Part shown: positions 1-9,700 of the stretch, in pieces
Layout: every line of letters starts with the position of its first letter
Position numbering within the stretch: the first letter of the stretch is position 1
Assembly: GCA_903930165.1 (NCBI GenBank)
Contig: CAIYXO010000847.1
Span: 1-14,241 of the forward strand
Source: an uncultured Verrucomicrobiota bacterium
GTDB taxonomy: Bacteria; Verrucomicrobiota; Verrucomicrobiia; Limisphaerales; UBA9464
Length of the DNA stretch: 14,241 bases
Direction: 5' to 3'
The notes under the pieces: generated by a model
Databases searched by the model: none
Seen by the model: the letters and a program-made list of their open reading frames with translations, nothing else
Told to the model about the DNA's origin: nothing
Made by a program: the position numbers and the translations under genes

Positions 1-1
1 C

Positions 2-214
2 GCCTTCGAGCAGGCCATGGACGGAAGGATCGCGAAGGGCGTGCTCGTGCACTGCGCCCTCAACTACCGGGCCTCCGCCTTCCTCGCGCTCTACCGAGTC
101 CGGAGACTCGGCTGGGAACGCGGGCGTGCACTCGATGACCTGGCTTCGTTCTGGAAGCCGGAGCCGGCTTGGCAGGAACTGATCGACCGGATCCTGGGAT
201 CGGCCTCGGCCTGA
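2..214 (+). CDS. Phosphatase-like protein, C-terminal fragment (5' end outside window)
   Basis: The reading frame is open from the window edge and stops with TGA, giving about 70 residues; the start lies upstream of the window. The segment VLVHCALNYRASAF resembles the active-site loop of small bacterial tyrosine/dual-specificity phosphatase-like proteins, with a Cys preceded by His and followed by an Arg. Only four residues separate Cys and Arg here, against five in the canonical CX5R loop. From memory, one phosphatase-like subfamily (BLH/DUF442-like) has this shorter loop. If that is right, the Cys would be the nucleophile and the Arg would bind phosphate. The tail is rich in Trp and charged residues. 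The gene converges with the protease gene, leaving only 16 nt between the stop codons. Family assignment is moderate; substrate is unknown. Confidence 0.6.
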   Translation, partial: AFEQAMDGRIAKGVLVHCALNYRASAFLALYRVRRLGWERGRALDDLASFWKPEPAWQELIDRILGSASA

Positions 215-230
215 CCGGCCGGGATGTTCC

Positions 231-1616
231 TCACTCCTTGTCGTACTGGCGGCTGTAGTCGAGGACGACCTGCCGCTGCTCGCCGTTGCGCAGGAGGACG
301 ACGATGACCCGGTGCTTGCTGGCGACGTTGCGGATCGCCTCGGAATGGATCGTCTGGACGTCGGCGGGGCTCTTCACTTCGCGCCCATCGATCTTGAGAA
401 CGATGTCCTGCTGGGACAGGCCGGCCTGCGCGGCGTTGCCGGGGAACTTCACCCCGTAGATGAACACGCCTTCGTTCCGCTGGAAGTAGAGGTCCGGGTT
501 GTCGAACTGGTTGATGGCCTTGACCGTGAAGTCCCACCGGGGGCATTCGATCTCCTCGCCTTCGACACGGCCCTTGGCCCGGGGAACGAACTCGGTCTTG
601 AGGGTGTCGCCCTTGCGGACGTACTCGATCGAAGAGGGGCGTCCCTTCGGCAGAAGACCGAGATGGCGCCGTACCGCGGGCAGATCCTCATGGGTCATGC
701 CCGTGATGGCCTCGCCGTTGATCCGCACGATGCGGTCGCCGGCCTGGAGTCCTGCCCGTCGGGCCGGGCTTTCCGGGTCGGTCTCGGCCACCACCACGCC
801 CTCGTTCTCCGGGAAGTAGACGCTCCGATTGAAGTCCTTCAACGGCTGCAACTGGATGCCGGTCCAGCTCCAGTCCATCCGTCCGTGCTGCCGGATCTGG
901 TCCGCCACCACGCGGGCCACCTCGATGGGGACCGTGAAGCCGAGGTCGCCGCCGCCGCCCATCATGCCGCGGGTGTTGAGACCGACCACTTCGCCCGCGG
1001 TGTTCACCAGCGGGCCACCCGAGTTGCCGGGGTTGATCGAGGCGTCCGTCTGGAGCCAGGAGCTGTACTCGCTGGCGCCGGGCAGGTAGCGCTGGGTGCA
1101 CGAGATGATTCCGATGGATACGGAACGGGAGAGGCCGTAAGGGGCGCCCATGGCCATCACGAAGTCCCCTTCGGTGAGGTTCGTGGAGGAGCCCAGGCGC
1201 GCGAATGGAAGCGGTGGCGCGCCGGCGGGACGCTCCAGCTTCAGCAACGCGACATCGGTGTCCTTGTCGCTGCCCAGCACCTTGGCGTTGTAGGGCTGTC
1301 CGTCGGAAAGCAGGCATCGGACCTCGGTGGCCTTGTCGACGACATGCCAGTTGGAGAGCAGCTCGCCATCCGCGGAAATCAGCACGCCGGATCCGGAGAC
1401 TTCCTGTGACTGGCGCTTGCCTCCCTGCATGTCCTCGCGGAGGCACTTGATGAACACGACCGCGGGGAAGACCCGCTCCTTGGCTCCCTTCACGACGCGA
1501 CGGAAATCGAGCTGGTCCAAGCCGCGGAGGTTGTCCTCCTGCGCGACCGCCCCGGGGAAGCCGCCAAGGATCGCGAAGGCGGGGACCGCCACCGCCAACA
1601 TCCGGAAGTTCAGCAT
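231..1616 (-). CDS. HtrA/Do-like S1C serine protease with two PDZ domains
   Basis: Predicted 461-residue exported protease or chaperone for damaged envelope proteins. Residues 1-26 look like a Sec signal peptide ending AVAQ. The trypsin-like domain (about 40-245) has the full triad: His91 in SNWHVV, Asp121 in DTDVALLKL and Ser199 in NPGNSGGP. PDZ1 spans about 250-340 (AGLQAGDRIVRING) and PDZ2 about 365-455 (AGLSQQDIVLKIDG). A run of glycines (220-223) lies in a surface loop after the serine motif. The length is usual for DegP/DegQ-like proteins. It is downstream of glutamate dehydrogenase on the same strand and is probably cotranscribed. The start at 1616 gives a compact signal peptide. An in-frame ATG at 1685 overlaps the dehydrogenase stop as ATGA and would add 23 residues to the signal region. 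Neither start has a good Shine-Dalgarno. Family assignment is firm; the start is not. Confidence 0.93.
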   Translation of the reverse strand: MLNFRMLAVAVPAFAILGGFPGAVAQEDNLRGLDQLDFRRVVKGAKERVFPAVVFIKCLREDMQGGKRQSQEVSGSGVLISADGELLSNWHVVDKATEVRCLLSDGQPYNAKVLGSDKDTDVALLKLERPAGAPPLPFARLGSSTNLTEGDFVMAMGAPYGLSRSVSIGIISCTQRYLPGASEYSSWLQTDASINPGNSGGPLVNTAGEVVGLNTRGMMGGGGDLGFTVPIEVARVVADQIRQHGRMDWSWTGIQLQPLKDFNRSVYFPENEGVVVAETDPESPARRAGLQAGDRIVRINGEAITGMTHEDLPAVRRHLGLLPKGRPSSIEYVRKGDTLKTEFVPRAKGRVEGEEIECPRWDFTVKAINQFDNPDLYFQRNEGVFIYGVKFPGNAAQAGLSQQDIVLKIDGREVKSPADVQTIHSEAIRNVASKHRVIVVLLRNGEQRQVVLDYSRQYDKE

Positions 1617-1681
1617 GGCCGAAGGGTACAAGGCGTCCTTCCGCTGTCGAGGTGCCCGCCCCCGGAAAACCGCGGAAAACT

Positions 1682-2938
1682 TCATGGGAATATGCCGCGG
1701 AGCCGACGCGCATCCCAGACCCGTTTCACGCCGAGGCTCATGGCCGCGAGGCGCATCGGGATCCCCTGTCGCCGGGAGAGGCCGAGCGTCTGCACGAAGG
1801 CCCCCTCGAGGATCCGGTGCAGGCGGTCGACGATCTCCGACTCGCTCCAGAAGAAGCTCTGGAGGTCCTGCACCCACTCGAAGTAGCTCACCACCACGCC
1901 GCCGGAATTGCAGAGGATGTCCGGGATCACGAAGACGTCGCCCCGGCGCGTCAGGATCTCGTCGGCGTCGGGCGTGGTCGGTCCGTTGGCGCCCTCGGCC
2001 AGGATCCGGCAGCGCAGACGTCCCGCGTTCTCCGCGGTGATCTGACGTTCCAACGCGGCGGGCACGAGGACGTCGCACGGAAGCTCGAGCAACTCGGCGT
2101 TCGTCACCGGTTCGGCGCCCGGGAAACCGATCAGGGTCCTGTGGGTGGCCAGGTGGCGTTCCAACGCGACCAGGTCGATCCCGGCGGGGTTGTGGAGACC
2201 GCCGCCGACGTCGCTGACACCGACCACGCGGACGCCCTGCTTCTGGAGGGAGTGGGCCGCCACGGAGCCCACGTTTCCGAAGCCCTGGACGACGGCCGTG
2301 CACTTCGAGGCGTCCATGGAAAGCGTGTCCATCGCACGGCCGACGAGATAGGCGACACCACGGCCGGTGGCCTCGCGGCGTCCGAGCGAACCACCGAGCA
2401 CCACCGGCTTGCCCGTGACCACCGCGGGGACGTGGTGTCCGGCATGGGCGGAGTAGGTGTCCACCATCCAGGCCATCACCTGTTCGTTGGTGCCGACGTC
2501 CGGGGCCGGGATGTCCACCTGCGGACCGATGAACGGGATCAGCTCCTGGGTGAACCGACGGGTCAACCGCTCCAACTCGCCGGGCGAAAGCAGCCGCGGG
2601 TCCACGGCGACCCCGCCCTTGGCGCCGCCGTAGGGAAGGCCGGTCAGCGCGCACTTCCAGCTCATCCACATGGCCAGCGCGGCAACCTCGCCGAGGGTGA
2701 CGTCGGGATGGAAGCGCATGCCGCCCTTGGTCGGACCGAGGGAGAGGTGGTGCTGGACGCGATAGCCCGGGAAGACGGTGATCGAGCCGTCGTCTCGACG
2801 GACCGGGACGGCCACGGTGAAGGAACGCTTGGGGAACTTGAGGCGGTCGCGGTCCGATGCGGGGATCTCGAGCAGGTCGGCCACCGTGTCGAACTGCTGG
2901 CAAGCCATCGCGAAGGTGGGGTGGTTGTAGATCTCCAT
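1682..2938 (-). CDS. gdhA: Glutamate dehydrogenase (Glu/Leu/Phe/Val dehydrogenase family)
   Basis: Predicted cytoplasmic enzyme of 418 residues, the usual size of hexameric glutamate dehydrogenases. It would interconvert glutamate and 2-oxoglutarate plus ammonium, linking nitrogen and carbon metabolism. The N-terminal substrate domain has GPTKGGMRFHP (Lys71), WMSWKCAL (Lys95), the catalytic GGAKGG (Lys107) and PAPDVGTN (Asp147). The Rossmann domain begins near residue 210, with GFGNVG at 219-224. The C-terminal part keeps ILAEGANGPTT and NSGGVVVSYFEW, both typical of this family. Asp243 in GVSDVGGG lies near the end of the second Rossmann strand, but I do not call NAD or NADP preference from it. 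The start MEIYNHP was chosen because it fits family N-termini; no strong ribosome binding site is visible. It diverges from the dGTPase-like gene across 105 nt and precedes the HtrA-like gene. Confidence 0.94.
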   Translation of the reverse strand: MEIYNHPTFAMACQQFDTVADLLEIPASDRDRLKFPKRSFTVAVPVRRDDGSITVFPGYRVQHHLSLGPTKGGMRFHPDVTLGEVAALAMWMSWKCALTGLPYGGAKGGVAVDPRLLSPGELERLTRRFTQELIPFIGPQVDIPAPDVGTNEQVMAWMVDTYSAHAGHHVPAVVTGKPVVLGGSLGRREATGRGVAYLVGRAMDTLSMDASKCTAVVQGFGNVGSVAAHSLQKQGVRVVGVSDVGGGLHNPAGIDLVALERHLATHRTLIGFPGAEPVTNAELLELPCDVLVPAALERQITAENAGRLRCRILAEGANGPTTPDADEILTRRGDVFVIPDILCNSGGVVVSYFEWVQDLQSFFWSESEIVDRLHRILEGAFVQTLGLSRRQGIPMRLAAMSLGVKRVWDARRLRGIFP

Positions 2939-3031
2939 GGGGTTGTGAGAAACGTGGACCGCGAACCGGCGGGCGCAAGATTTCCAGGCGCCCCGACCTA
3001 CGGGCGGTTGGTTTCCGACGGTCTCCCGGGC

Positions 3032-3035
3032 AGGA
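3032..3035 (+). promoter_or_regulatory. Ribosome binding site deciding the dgt start
   Basis: AGGA sits 8 nt before the ATG at 3044. The open frame continues far upstream through the antisense strand of the dehydrogenase gene, so this site is what fixes the start. Confidence 0.6.
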
Positions 3036-3043
3036 TTCCCCCC

Positions 3044-4201
3044 ATGCCGGTGACACAATCGGATCTGGAGGAGCGCGAGCGGCTGTTCCTTGCGGCCTAT
3101 GCGCAGAAGAGCGGCGACAGCCGGGGACGCATCCACGCCGAGGAGCCGCCCCATTGGCGGACCGAATTCCAACGGGATCGCGACCGCGTCATCCACAGTC
3201 GCGCCTTCCGTCGGCTGGAGTACAAGACCCAGGTCTTCCTCAACGGCTCCGGCGACCATCTGCGGACGCGCCTGACCCACACCATGGAGGTGGCGGCGAT
3301 CTCGCGGAACATCGCGCGGGCGCTTCGGTTGAACGAGGACCTGGCCGAGACGATCGCCCTGGCACACGACCTCGGGCATTCGCCTGTCGGACACAAGGGG
3401 GAGCACATGCTCGACCGCCTGATGAAGGACCACGGCGGATTCGAGCACAACCGGCAGAGCCTGCGGGTGGTGGAGGTGCTGGAGCGGAAGTATCCGCGGT
3501 TCGAGGGACTGAACCTGACGTGGGAGGTACGTGAGGGGCTGGCGAAGCACGAGACCGCGTACGACGTCCCGCCGGGAGGCTCGCGGTTCCCCCACCGCCA
3601 GTCTTCCCTCGAAGCCCAGATCGCCAACCTGGCGGACGAGATCACCTACTACAGCCACGACCTCGACGACGGCTTGGACAGCGGGCTGCTGGACGAAAAG
3701 AAGCTTCTGCGGGAAGTGGAGGTCTGGAGCAAGGCGGCACGGGCGGTGAAACGGAAGTTCGGCGCTTTGCCGGACGAAAGCCGGCGCTACTACACCATCC
3801 GTCAGATCATCGACCAACAGGTGTCCGACGTGGTGTCGACCACCGAGGAGCGGATCGTCGACGCCGGTGTCGCCAGCTCCGACGCGGTGCGGGCGCAGAG
3901 GAAGCCGCTGGTCCAGTACAGCCCGGAACGACGGCTGCAGAACAGGGAGCTGAGGAAATACCTCTACCGCAACCTCTACTACCACCCGGTCGTGGCCGAA
4001 CCGAACAACCGGGCCATCCGGATGCTCGCCGAGGTCTTCAACACCTACATCCAGCATCCGAAGGAGCTCGGCGAAACCGCACGCCGGCGGATCGCAGTGG
4101 ACGGGCTTCACCGCGCCGCCTGCGACCACATCGCCAGCATGACGGACCGGTACCTGATCCAGGAGCACCACCGCCTCTTCGGCCTCAACCTGGACCGTTG
4201 A
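3044..4201 (+). CDS. dgt: dGTPase-like deoxynucleoside triphosphate triphosphohydrolase (HD domain)
   Basis: Predicted 385-residue cytoplasmic enzyme of the dGTPase family, which splits dNTPs into deoxynucleoside and triphosphate and so shapes dNTP pools. The HD superfamily metal ligands are visible: His79 in RLTHTMEV, His108-Asp109 in ALAHDLGHSPVGH, and Asp198 in NLADEITYYSHD. The N-terminal stretch RDRDRVIHSRAFRRLEYKTQVF (residues 45-66) is a strong family signature. The length matches the shorter bacterial type rather than the longer E. coli Dgt. The true nucleotide preference cannot be read from sequence. AGGA at 3032-3035, 8 nt before the ATG, supports this start, even though the frame stays open far upstream, antisense to the dehydrogenase gene. 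Its stop lies 25 nt from that of the convergent acyl-CoA ligase gene. Confidence 0.92.
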   Translation: MPVTQSDLEERERLFLAAYAQKSGDSRGRIHAEEPPHWRTEFQRDRDRVIHSRAFRRLEYKTQVFLNGSGDHLRTRLTHTMEVAAISRNIARALRLNEDLAETIALAHDLGHSPVGHKGEHMLDRLMKDHGGFEHNRQSLRVVEVLERKYPRFEGLNLTWEVREGLAKHETAYDVPPGGSRFPHRQSSLEAQIANLADEITYYSHDLDDGLDSGLLDEKKLLREVEVWSKAARAVKRKFGALPDESRRYYTIRQIIDQQVSDVVSTTEERIVDAGVASSDAVRAQRKPLVQYSPERRLQNRELRKYLYRNLYYHPVVAEPNNRAIRMLAEVFNTYIQHPKELGETARRRIAVDGLHRAACDHIASMTDRYLIQEHHRLFGLNLDR

Positions 4202-4226
4202 ACTTCCCTTCCCGCCGGCGCCTTGG

Positions 4227-5705
4227 TCAGCGGCCGGAGGCGACCATCTCGCGCAACGCGGTCTTGAGGATCTTGCCGGTCGCGTTCCGCGGCAACGCCG
4301 GAAGCACCACCGCACGACGCGGAACCTTGTAGTCCGCCAACTGGTCGCGCAGGAAGGCGATCAGGGCCGACTCGTCGAGCTGTCGTCCCTCGTCCATCGC
4401 CACGAAGGCGACCGGACGTTCGCCCCTGCGGTCGCACGGCTCCCCCACCACCGAGGCCTCACGGATCCCGGGGAATCGGTAGAGCACCTCCTCGATCTCG
4501 CGCGGGTACACGTTCATCCCGTTCGGCTTGAGCATGTCCTTCTTGCGGTCGGTGATGACGAACCAGCCGTCGGGCCGCCGATGGCCGATGTCCCCGGTGA
4601 GGAGCCATCCGTTCCGTAGCGCCTCCGCGGTCTTCTCCGGCGCGTTCCAGTAGCCGAGCATCACATTTCCGCCGCGCACGCAGATCTCCCCGTCGGTTCC
4701 GTCGGGCAACATGGCTCCAGAATCGTCCTGCACCGTGACCTCAACCCCCGGAATGGGAATCCCGATGGTGCCGGCGACGGCGGGCCCGGCCGGAGGATTC
4801 ACCGTCACCACCGGACTGGCTTCGCTCAGTCCGTATCCCTCGATGAGCGGGACGTTGGGATGCCTCTCGTTGAAGGACCTCAGGATCTCCAGCGGCAGCG
4901 GACCGGCTCCGCTGACACAGAGCCTAAGGGAAGAGAAGTCCACTCCGGGCGGCAGCTGGGAAAGCGCCCGGAACAATGCCGCCATCGCCGGCAGCAGCGT
5001 GCCACCACGCTGGATCATCTCGGCCACCATCGTCTTGGGAGAGTTGAGCCCCTTCACCGCGAGGACCGAGGCCCCGGACAGGAGCGGCAGTAGCAGCCCG
5101 ACGGTGAGCATGAAGCTGTGGAACATCGGCAGCAGCACGATCAGCCGGTCGGAAGAGGTCACCTCGAGCATCACCCGGCATGACTCGACGTTGTGGAGCA
5201 GGTTGCCGTGGGTGAGCATCGCACCCTTGGGACGCCCCGTGGTGCCGCTCGTGTAGATCAGGACCGCCAGGTCGGCGCGGGTGCGGATCGGCCTGGGTTC
5301 CGGGCCCGTCACGCCGAAATCCTCCACCTCGATGCACCGTAGTCCCGGACGGGCCGCCAGGAGCTCGGCCAGGGCCGGGTTGGACCGTTCCGCGAGCACG
5401 ACCGTCGCCCCCGAGTCGTCCAGCATGTAGCCGACTTCCTGTGGCTTGAGGAAATTGTTGATCGGCACGGCGACGGCATCCGCCCCGAAGATGCCGAACA
5501 ACCCGCCGACAAACTCCGGGCAGTTCCTGAGCCACAACGCCACACGGTCGCCGGGGAGGACACCCAGCTTCGTCAACCGGTCGGACACCCAGGCCACCTG
5601 CCCAGCGTAGTGGCCGTAGCTGTATTCCGCCTCGGCCCAGAAAAGGGCGGGCTTCGACGCGTTGACGGCAGCACTGCTGAGGAAGGCCGTGGCGAGGTTC
5701 TCCAT
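4227..5705 (-). CDS. AMP-binding acyl-CoA ligase (long-chain fatty acid-CoA ligase-like)
   Basis: Predicted 492-residue member of the adenylate-forming superfamily, likely activating a carboxylic acid, probably a fatty acid, to its CoA thioester via an acyl-AMP. Motifs are in order: the P-loop YTSGTTGRPKG (151-161), EGYGLSEASP (289-298), LLTGDIGH (368-375), DRKKDMLKPNGMNVYPREIEE (386-406) and NATGKILK (474-481), whose Lys478 is the expected adenylation lysine. In the hinge motif the usual GG is replaced by NG (KPNGMN). The length is a little short for FadD but normal for simple ligases. Substrate is uncertain; a CoA ligase for another acid is possible. It lies 110 nt downstream of the nucleotidyltransferase gene on the same strand. 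An AGGA lies 11 nt before the start. Confidence 0.88.
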   Translation of the reverse strand: MENLATAFLSSAAVNASKPALFWAEAEYSYGHYAGQVAWVSDRLTKLGVLPGDRVALWLRNCPEFVGGLFGIFGADAVAVPINNFLKPQEVGYMLDDSGATVVLAERSNPALAELLAARPGLRCIEVEDFGVTGPEPRPIRTRADLAVLIYTSGTTGRPKGAMLTHGNLLHNVESCRVMLEVTSSDRLIVLLPMFHSFMLTVGLLLPLLSGASVLAVKGLNSPKTMVAEMIQRGGTLLPAMAALFRALSQLPPGVDFSSLRLCVSGAGPLPLEILRSFNERHPNVPLIEGYGLSEASPVVTVNPPAGPAVAGTIGIPIPGVEVTVQDDSGAMLPDGTDGEICVRGGNVMLGYWNAPEKTAEALRNGWLLTGDIGHRRPDGWFVITDRKKDMLKPNGMNVYPREIEEVLYRFPGIREASVVGEPCDRRGERPVAFVAMDEGRQLDESALIAFLRDQLADYKVPRRAVVLPALPRNATGKILKTALREMVASGR

Positions 5706-5815
5706 GGGATCCCGGATCCTGCGGCCGCGACCCGTTCCGCGTCAACGCGGGCGAAGCGGGCCGGCCGGCAACAAGCCGACAGCGCACCCGAACCCAGACC
5801 CGAAAGACGGACCGA

Positions 5816-6565
5816 TCAGCGGCGTCCGAAGATCCGGTTCGCCTCCTCCAAGGTCTCCTTGGATCCGATGTCGTACCAGATTCCAGGAACGCTCCAGGTC
5901 ATCACCGGGGTCTGCGGGTAGAGCCACTGGACCAGGCGTCCGGGCTGGTCGGGATTGTTGCCCTCGGCGAGATAGCGCCGGATGTGGGCCAGGAACGCCT
6001 TCGGATAGTAGTACAGGGCGATCCCGATCAAGGTGCTCGCCGGATCGGAGGGTTTCTCGACGAAGCTCGTGATCCGGCCGGCCGTGTCGACGTCGACCAC
6101 GCCATACTTGCGGGCCTGCTCCAGGCTGCCGACGTCGTACACGCCCAGCACCGGACCGGACTGGGAACGGCAGTACTCACCGAACCCGGCGAGGCTCTGG
6201 CTGAAGAGGTTGTCGCCGGCCACCACGATGAGGTCGTCGTCCACCTGCTCGCGCTCCAGCACCAGGTTCAGGTCGCCGATCGCACCGAGCTTGTTCGTGT
6301 CGTCCGTCGAACCGTCGTTGACGATGGTGAAGTCCAAGGTCGGCGACTTGGCTTCCCGATAGGCTGAAGCCCATCGCTCGAAGTGTCCGGCGAACTTGGC
6401 GTTCGTGACCACATACACCCGGTCGATCCCCGGGATGGTGGAGAGATTGTCGAGCACATGGTCGACCATCGGCTTGCCGGCCACCGGCAGCAGCGGTTTG
6501 GGCTGGGTCAGAGTCAGGGGATAGAGCCGGGTAGCATAGCCCGCGGCGAGGATCAGTACCTTCAT
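5816..6565 (-). CDS. Sugar-phosphate nucleotidyltransferase (RmlA-like)
   Basis: Predicted 249-residue cytoplasmic enzyme that joins a sugar 1-phosphate (or similar phosphate) to a nucleotide, giving an activated sugar for cell-surface polysaccharides. The N-terminal signature LAAGYATRLYPLT followed by QPKPLLPVAGKPM (21-33) is the NTP-binding loop. VVAGDN (Asp118) is the expected metal-binding aspartate; FVEKP (168-172) and WYDIGSKETLEEAN (Asp232) complete the family pattern. It is at the short end for RmlA (about 290), so the sugar and nucleotide are not assignable; glucose-1-phosphate thymidylyltransferase is the closest guess. The start was set at MKVLIL rather than an ATG 48 nt upstream, because family members begin at this strand. 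No clear Shine-Dalgarno is seen. It diverges from the Calx-beta gene across 197 nt, in which I see no convincing promoter. Confidence 0.88.
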   Translation of the reverse strand: MKVLILAAGYATRLYPLTLTQPKPLLPVAGKPMVDHVLDNLSTIPGIDRVYVVTNAKFAGHFERWASAYREAKSPTLDFTIVNDGSTDDTNKLGAIGDLNLVLEREQVDDDLIVVAGDNLFSQSLAGFGEYCRSQSGPVLGVYDVGSLEQARKYGVVDVDTAGRITSFVEKPSDPASTLIGIALYYYPKAFLAHIRRYLAEGNNPDQPGRLVQWLYPQTPVMTWSVPGIWYDIGSKETLEEANRIFGRR

Positions 6566-6762
6566 CGTATGGGTCCGAGGATACGGATTCCAATTTTCAC
6601 CGCACACCCCCAAATTGCCGGAAGTTCAGCGGAGGTTTCCGAGAGGTCGAATCCCTCCTTCGGAAGGCCGACGGCACTCGGCGCACGGTCCGGTTCCAGG
6701 TTCGAACGGCCATCCAAGGACGAATCCGCACCGACAGACAGGCAACCGCGAACACCGTCACC

Positions 6763-9700
6763 ATGAATCCCCACGTTACCACGCCGCTCCGATTCCTCCT
6801 GGGTCTGCTGGCATTCGCCCTCACGGCCTGGGCCCAGGCGACTTCCGATTCCGCCACGTTGCGGATCCTCCAGCCGGCATCCCCGACCGAGGTCCAACCA
6901 GGGACGCCGGTCACTTTCTTGATCGAGTTGGAGTCGCCTTCGGGCACTTCCATCGGACCGGTAACCCTCTATTCCGGGAACCAGTTCCTGGGAGTTGCGG
7001 AACCTCTTCCCCAAACCGCCATCTTCCCCCCTCCCCCGGCGCGCTTCGCCTTCAACTGGCCACGACCCGCGGTCGGGACACACTCCGTCGAGGCGGTCGC
7101 CCTGCTCCAACGCCCGGCACAACCCGGGCGGGAACTGATCGGAAGCGCACCGGTCATCCTCGTCGTGGCTCCCGTGGAACCTCCGACCAATTCCGTTCCG
7201 GTGGTCACCGTGCGGACCCTGCGCGCCTCCGTCACCGAAGGCGAAGGCCCCGTGGAGGTCTTCAAGCTCCACCGCACCGGTGATCTCGGCACAAGGCTGC
7301 GGGTCGGATTCCAGATGGGTGGGGAAGCCGCAAACGGCGGGGACTATGCGATCCCATTCAACACCACGACAGCGGAGTTTCCTGCCGGCGAGGATTCCTG
7401 GGAGGTGGTCCTGAGACCGGCCGCGGACTCGCGCGAAGAAGGTTCGGAATCGGTCACGCTTTCCATCCTGCCGCCATCCGGATCCGCGACCTACGTCATC
7501 GGCAACCCGGGACGCGCCGAGTCCGCCATCCGCGACCGTGAAGCGGTCCGCCCCGCCTCGATCGCCTGGGTTCGACCGGCACAGGGATCCGGCTTCGCCT
7601 TGGGCGACATGGTCGTCCTGGAAGCCTTGGCAACGGATCCCTCCGGCTACCTGCCCGACGTGGTTTTCGAGGTTGCCGATTCCGACGGTCGCAACGCCCG
7701 GGAAATCGGCGCCAGTTCCATCCGGTTCCTGGTGGCTCCCCCCAACGGAACCCCGATTGGCCATTCGTTGGCCTGGCACAGCACCAATGCCTTCTCCGGC
7801 ATCAATCGCGTCCGGGCCCATGCGTTGAATGCGGCGGGTGTCAGGGTCTCCTCGGAAGACCTGCCCATCGTCGGTCGGCCTGCCAACGAGATGCCGTCGA
7901 TCAGGATCGCCGTCGAGGAGGCGCAGGCATCGGAGTCGATACCCGAGTCGACTTTCCTTTTCCGGATCGAACGGTCGGGCGCCGGCGACTCCGAGCTCCG
8001 CGTCCGTTTCTCCGTGGCCGGCACGGCTTCACGTGGGGCGGACTACCTGCTGGAACAGGACCCCTGCCCGCTCTGCGCCCGCCCCCCCTTGATCCTGACC
8101 GGCGACGAGGTGGTCCTCCGCGCCGGGGTCCGCTCGGTTCGGATCGGCGGCACCGCCTCCTCGGACGCCTTGGACGAAGGCGACGAGACCGTGCGCATCC
8201 AGATCGTTCCCGCTGCAGACGGCGCCGCTCCCTACCGGATCGATGACGGTCACGACCTCGCAGAGGCCCGCATCGTGGACGCCAGGACATCCACCGAGCT
8301 GCCCAGGGTGACGCTGCATGCCGTGGATGCCGTCGGCAGCGAGACGAACGCCGCGGACACGCTGAGATTCGAGGTGCGCCGAAGCGGCCCGACTCACGAG
8401 TCCATCTCAGTCCACTACCTTCTCTCGGGTTCCGCGCAGTATCTCGTGGACTACAAGCGACTCGGAGAACTGGAAGGCGTCGACCCCTCGCTCGCGCTCC
8501 CTGCACCACTGGTGGTCGTGATTCCGGAAGGAGGGACGAATGGGTTCGTCGAATTCACGGCGCTTCGCGACGAACGCCACGAAGGGGACGAGCATCTCGT
8601 GCTGACCCTGATACAGCCGGTCCCGGCCCCGAATGTCCGACTCCGACCGACCTACGAGATCTCCGAACCGGACCGCGCACGCGGCATCCTCCTGGATTCA
8701 CCGGGCTCGGATTCGGCTTCGTCCGTCTCGGTGGTCGCAACCACCCCGACCGCGGTGGAGGGTTCGCTCCATGGACGCCCCGTCGTCGGAGTCTTCACCC
8801 TGACCCGGACCGGGGATGCCAACCGGCCATTGACCGTCCGCTATGCGGTGTCCGGCACCGCCAGGAACGGGCGCGACTTCGGATACCTCGACGGCGACGC
8901 CACGATCGAAGCGGGTGCGCGCAACCGCGAAATCCGGGTCGTCCCCGAGCCGGATCGGGGAGCCGAGGGAACGGAAACGGTCGTCCTGGCCCTGTTGCCC
9001 GGGCGCGGCTACGTCCTGGGCGGGCCCGGGAGCGCGACCGTCGTCATCGAGGATCCGAACACCGACCCTTCCGGGGTCCCGACATTGACCCTGACCGAGC
9101 CCGCCGACGGCTCCGTACACGACACGCCGGGACTCATCACGATGAGGGTGCTGGCCGTCGATCCCCTTGCCGACATCCGAAGGGTCGAGTTCCTCGACGG
9201 TTCCCGTGTGCTGGGAGTCTCCGAACACCTGACACGGGACGCCGTGATCCCCGGGAATCCCCGGACGCACGAGTGGACCTGGACGAATCCCCCCGCGGGA
9301 AGACATGAACTCCGGGCTCGGGCGGAAGTCCGTGGATCCACGGTCGTCTCCGGGGACGTGGACGTCCTGGTGAACCGGATTCGCACGGAGGTGGAGCCGC
9401 GGCTGCATCCGGCCGACACCTCGGCCCCCGCGTTCCAGATCGATTCCGCGGAGTTCTCCGCATACGCGACGTCCTGGCGTGAAGGCCGGGAATGGTCGAG
9501 CTCGCCGACCTCGATCCCCCCGGCCTTCGTGTCGCGGGCAGGCCATCTCCTCGCCGCGGGAGGGACCTACGTTGACCGGCAGGAGATCGCGACCGCCCCC
9601 CTCCACTGGATTCCCGCGGACGGCGTGGTCTCCACGAACGGCTCGACGTCCACCGGCACCCCCGCCAAGTCGGGCGAATCGGACGACGACGACGACTTCT

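Noticed and set aside
1652..3043. Long plus-strand open frame continuous with and upstream of dgt
   Set aside because: It runs antisense to glutamate dehydrogenase, its protein is low-complexity in character, and dgt homology begins only at the ATG at 3044, which has a ribosome binding site.
1617..3056. Minus-strand frame upstream of the HtrA-like start, open to 3056
   Set aside because: It overlaps glutamate dehydrogenase in another frame and is Arg/Gly/Pro-rich nonsense typical of GC-rich shadow frames.
5737..5750. CCGCG-TCAA-CGCGG hairpin between the nucleotidyltransferase and ligase genes
   Set aside because: It is a short stem without a T-tract on the transcribed minus strand, so I do not call it a terminator.
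6657..6667. CCTTCGGAAGG inverted repeat between the nucleotidyltransferase and Calx-beta genes
   Set aside because: The stem is only four pairs with a three-base loop. This is common by chance, and no promoter or terminator signal accompanies it.
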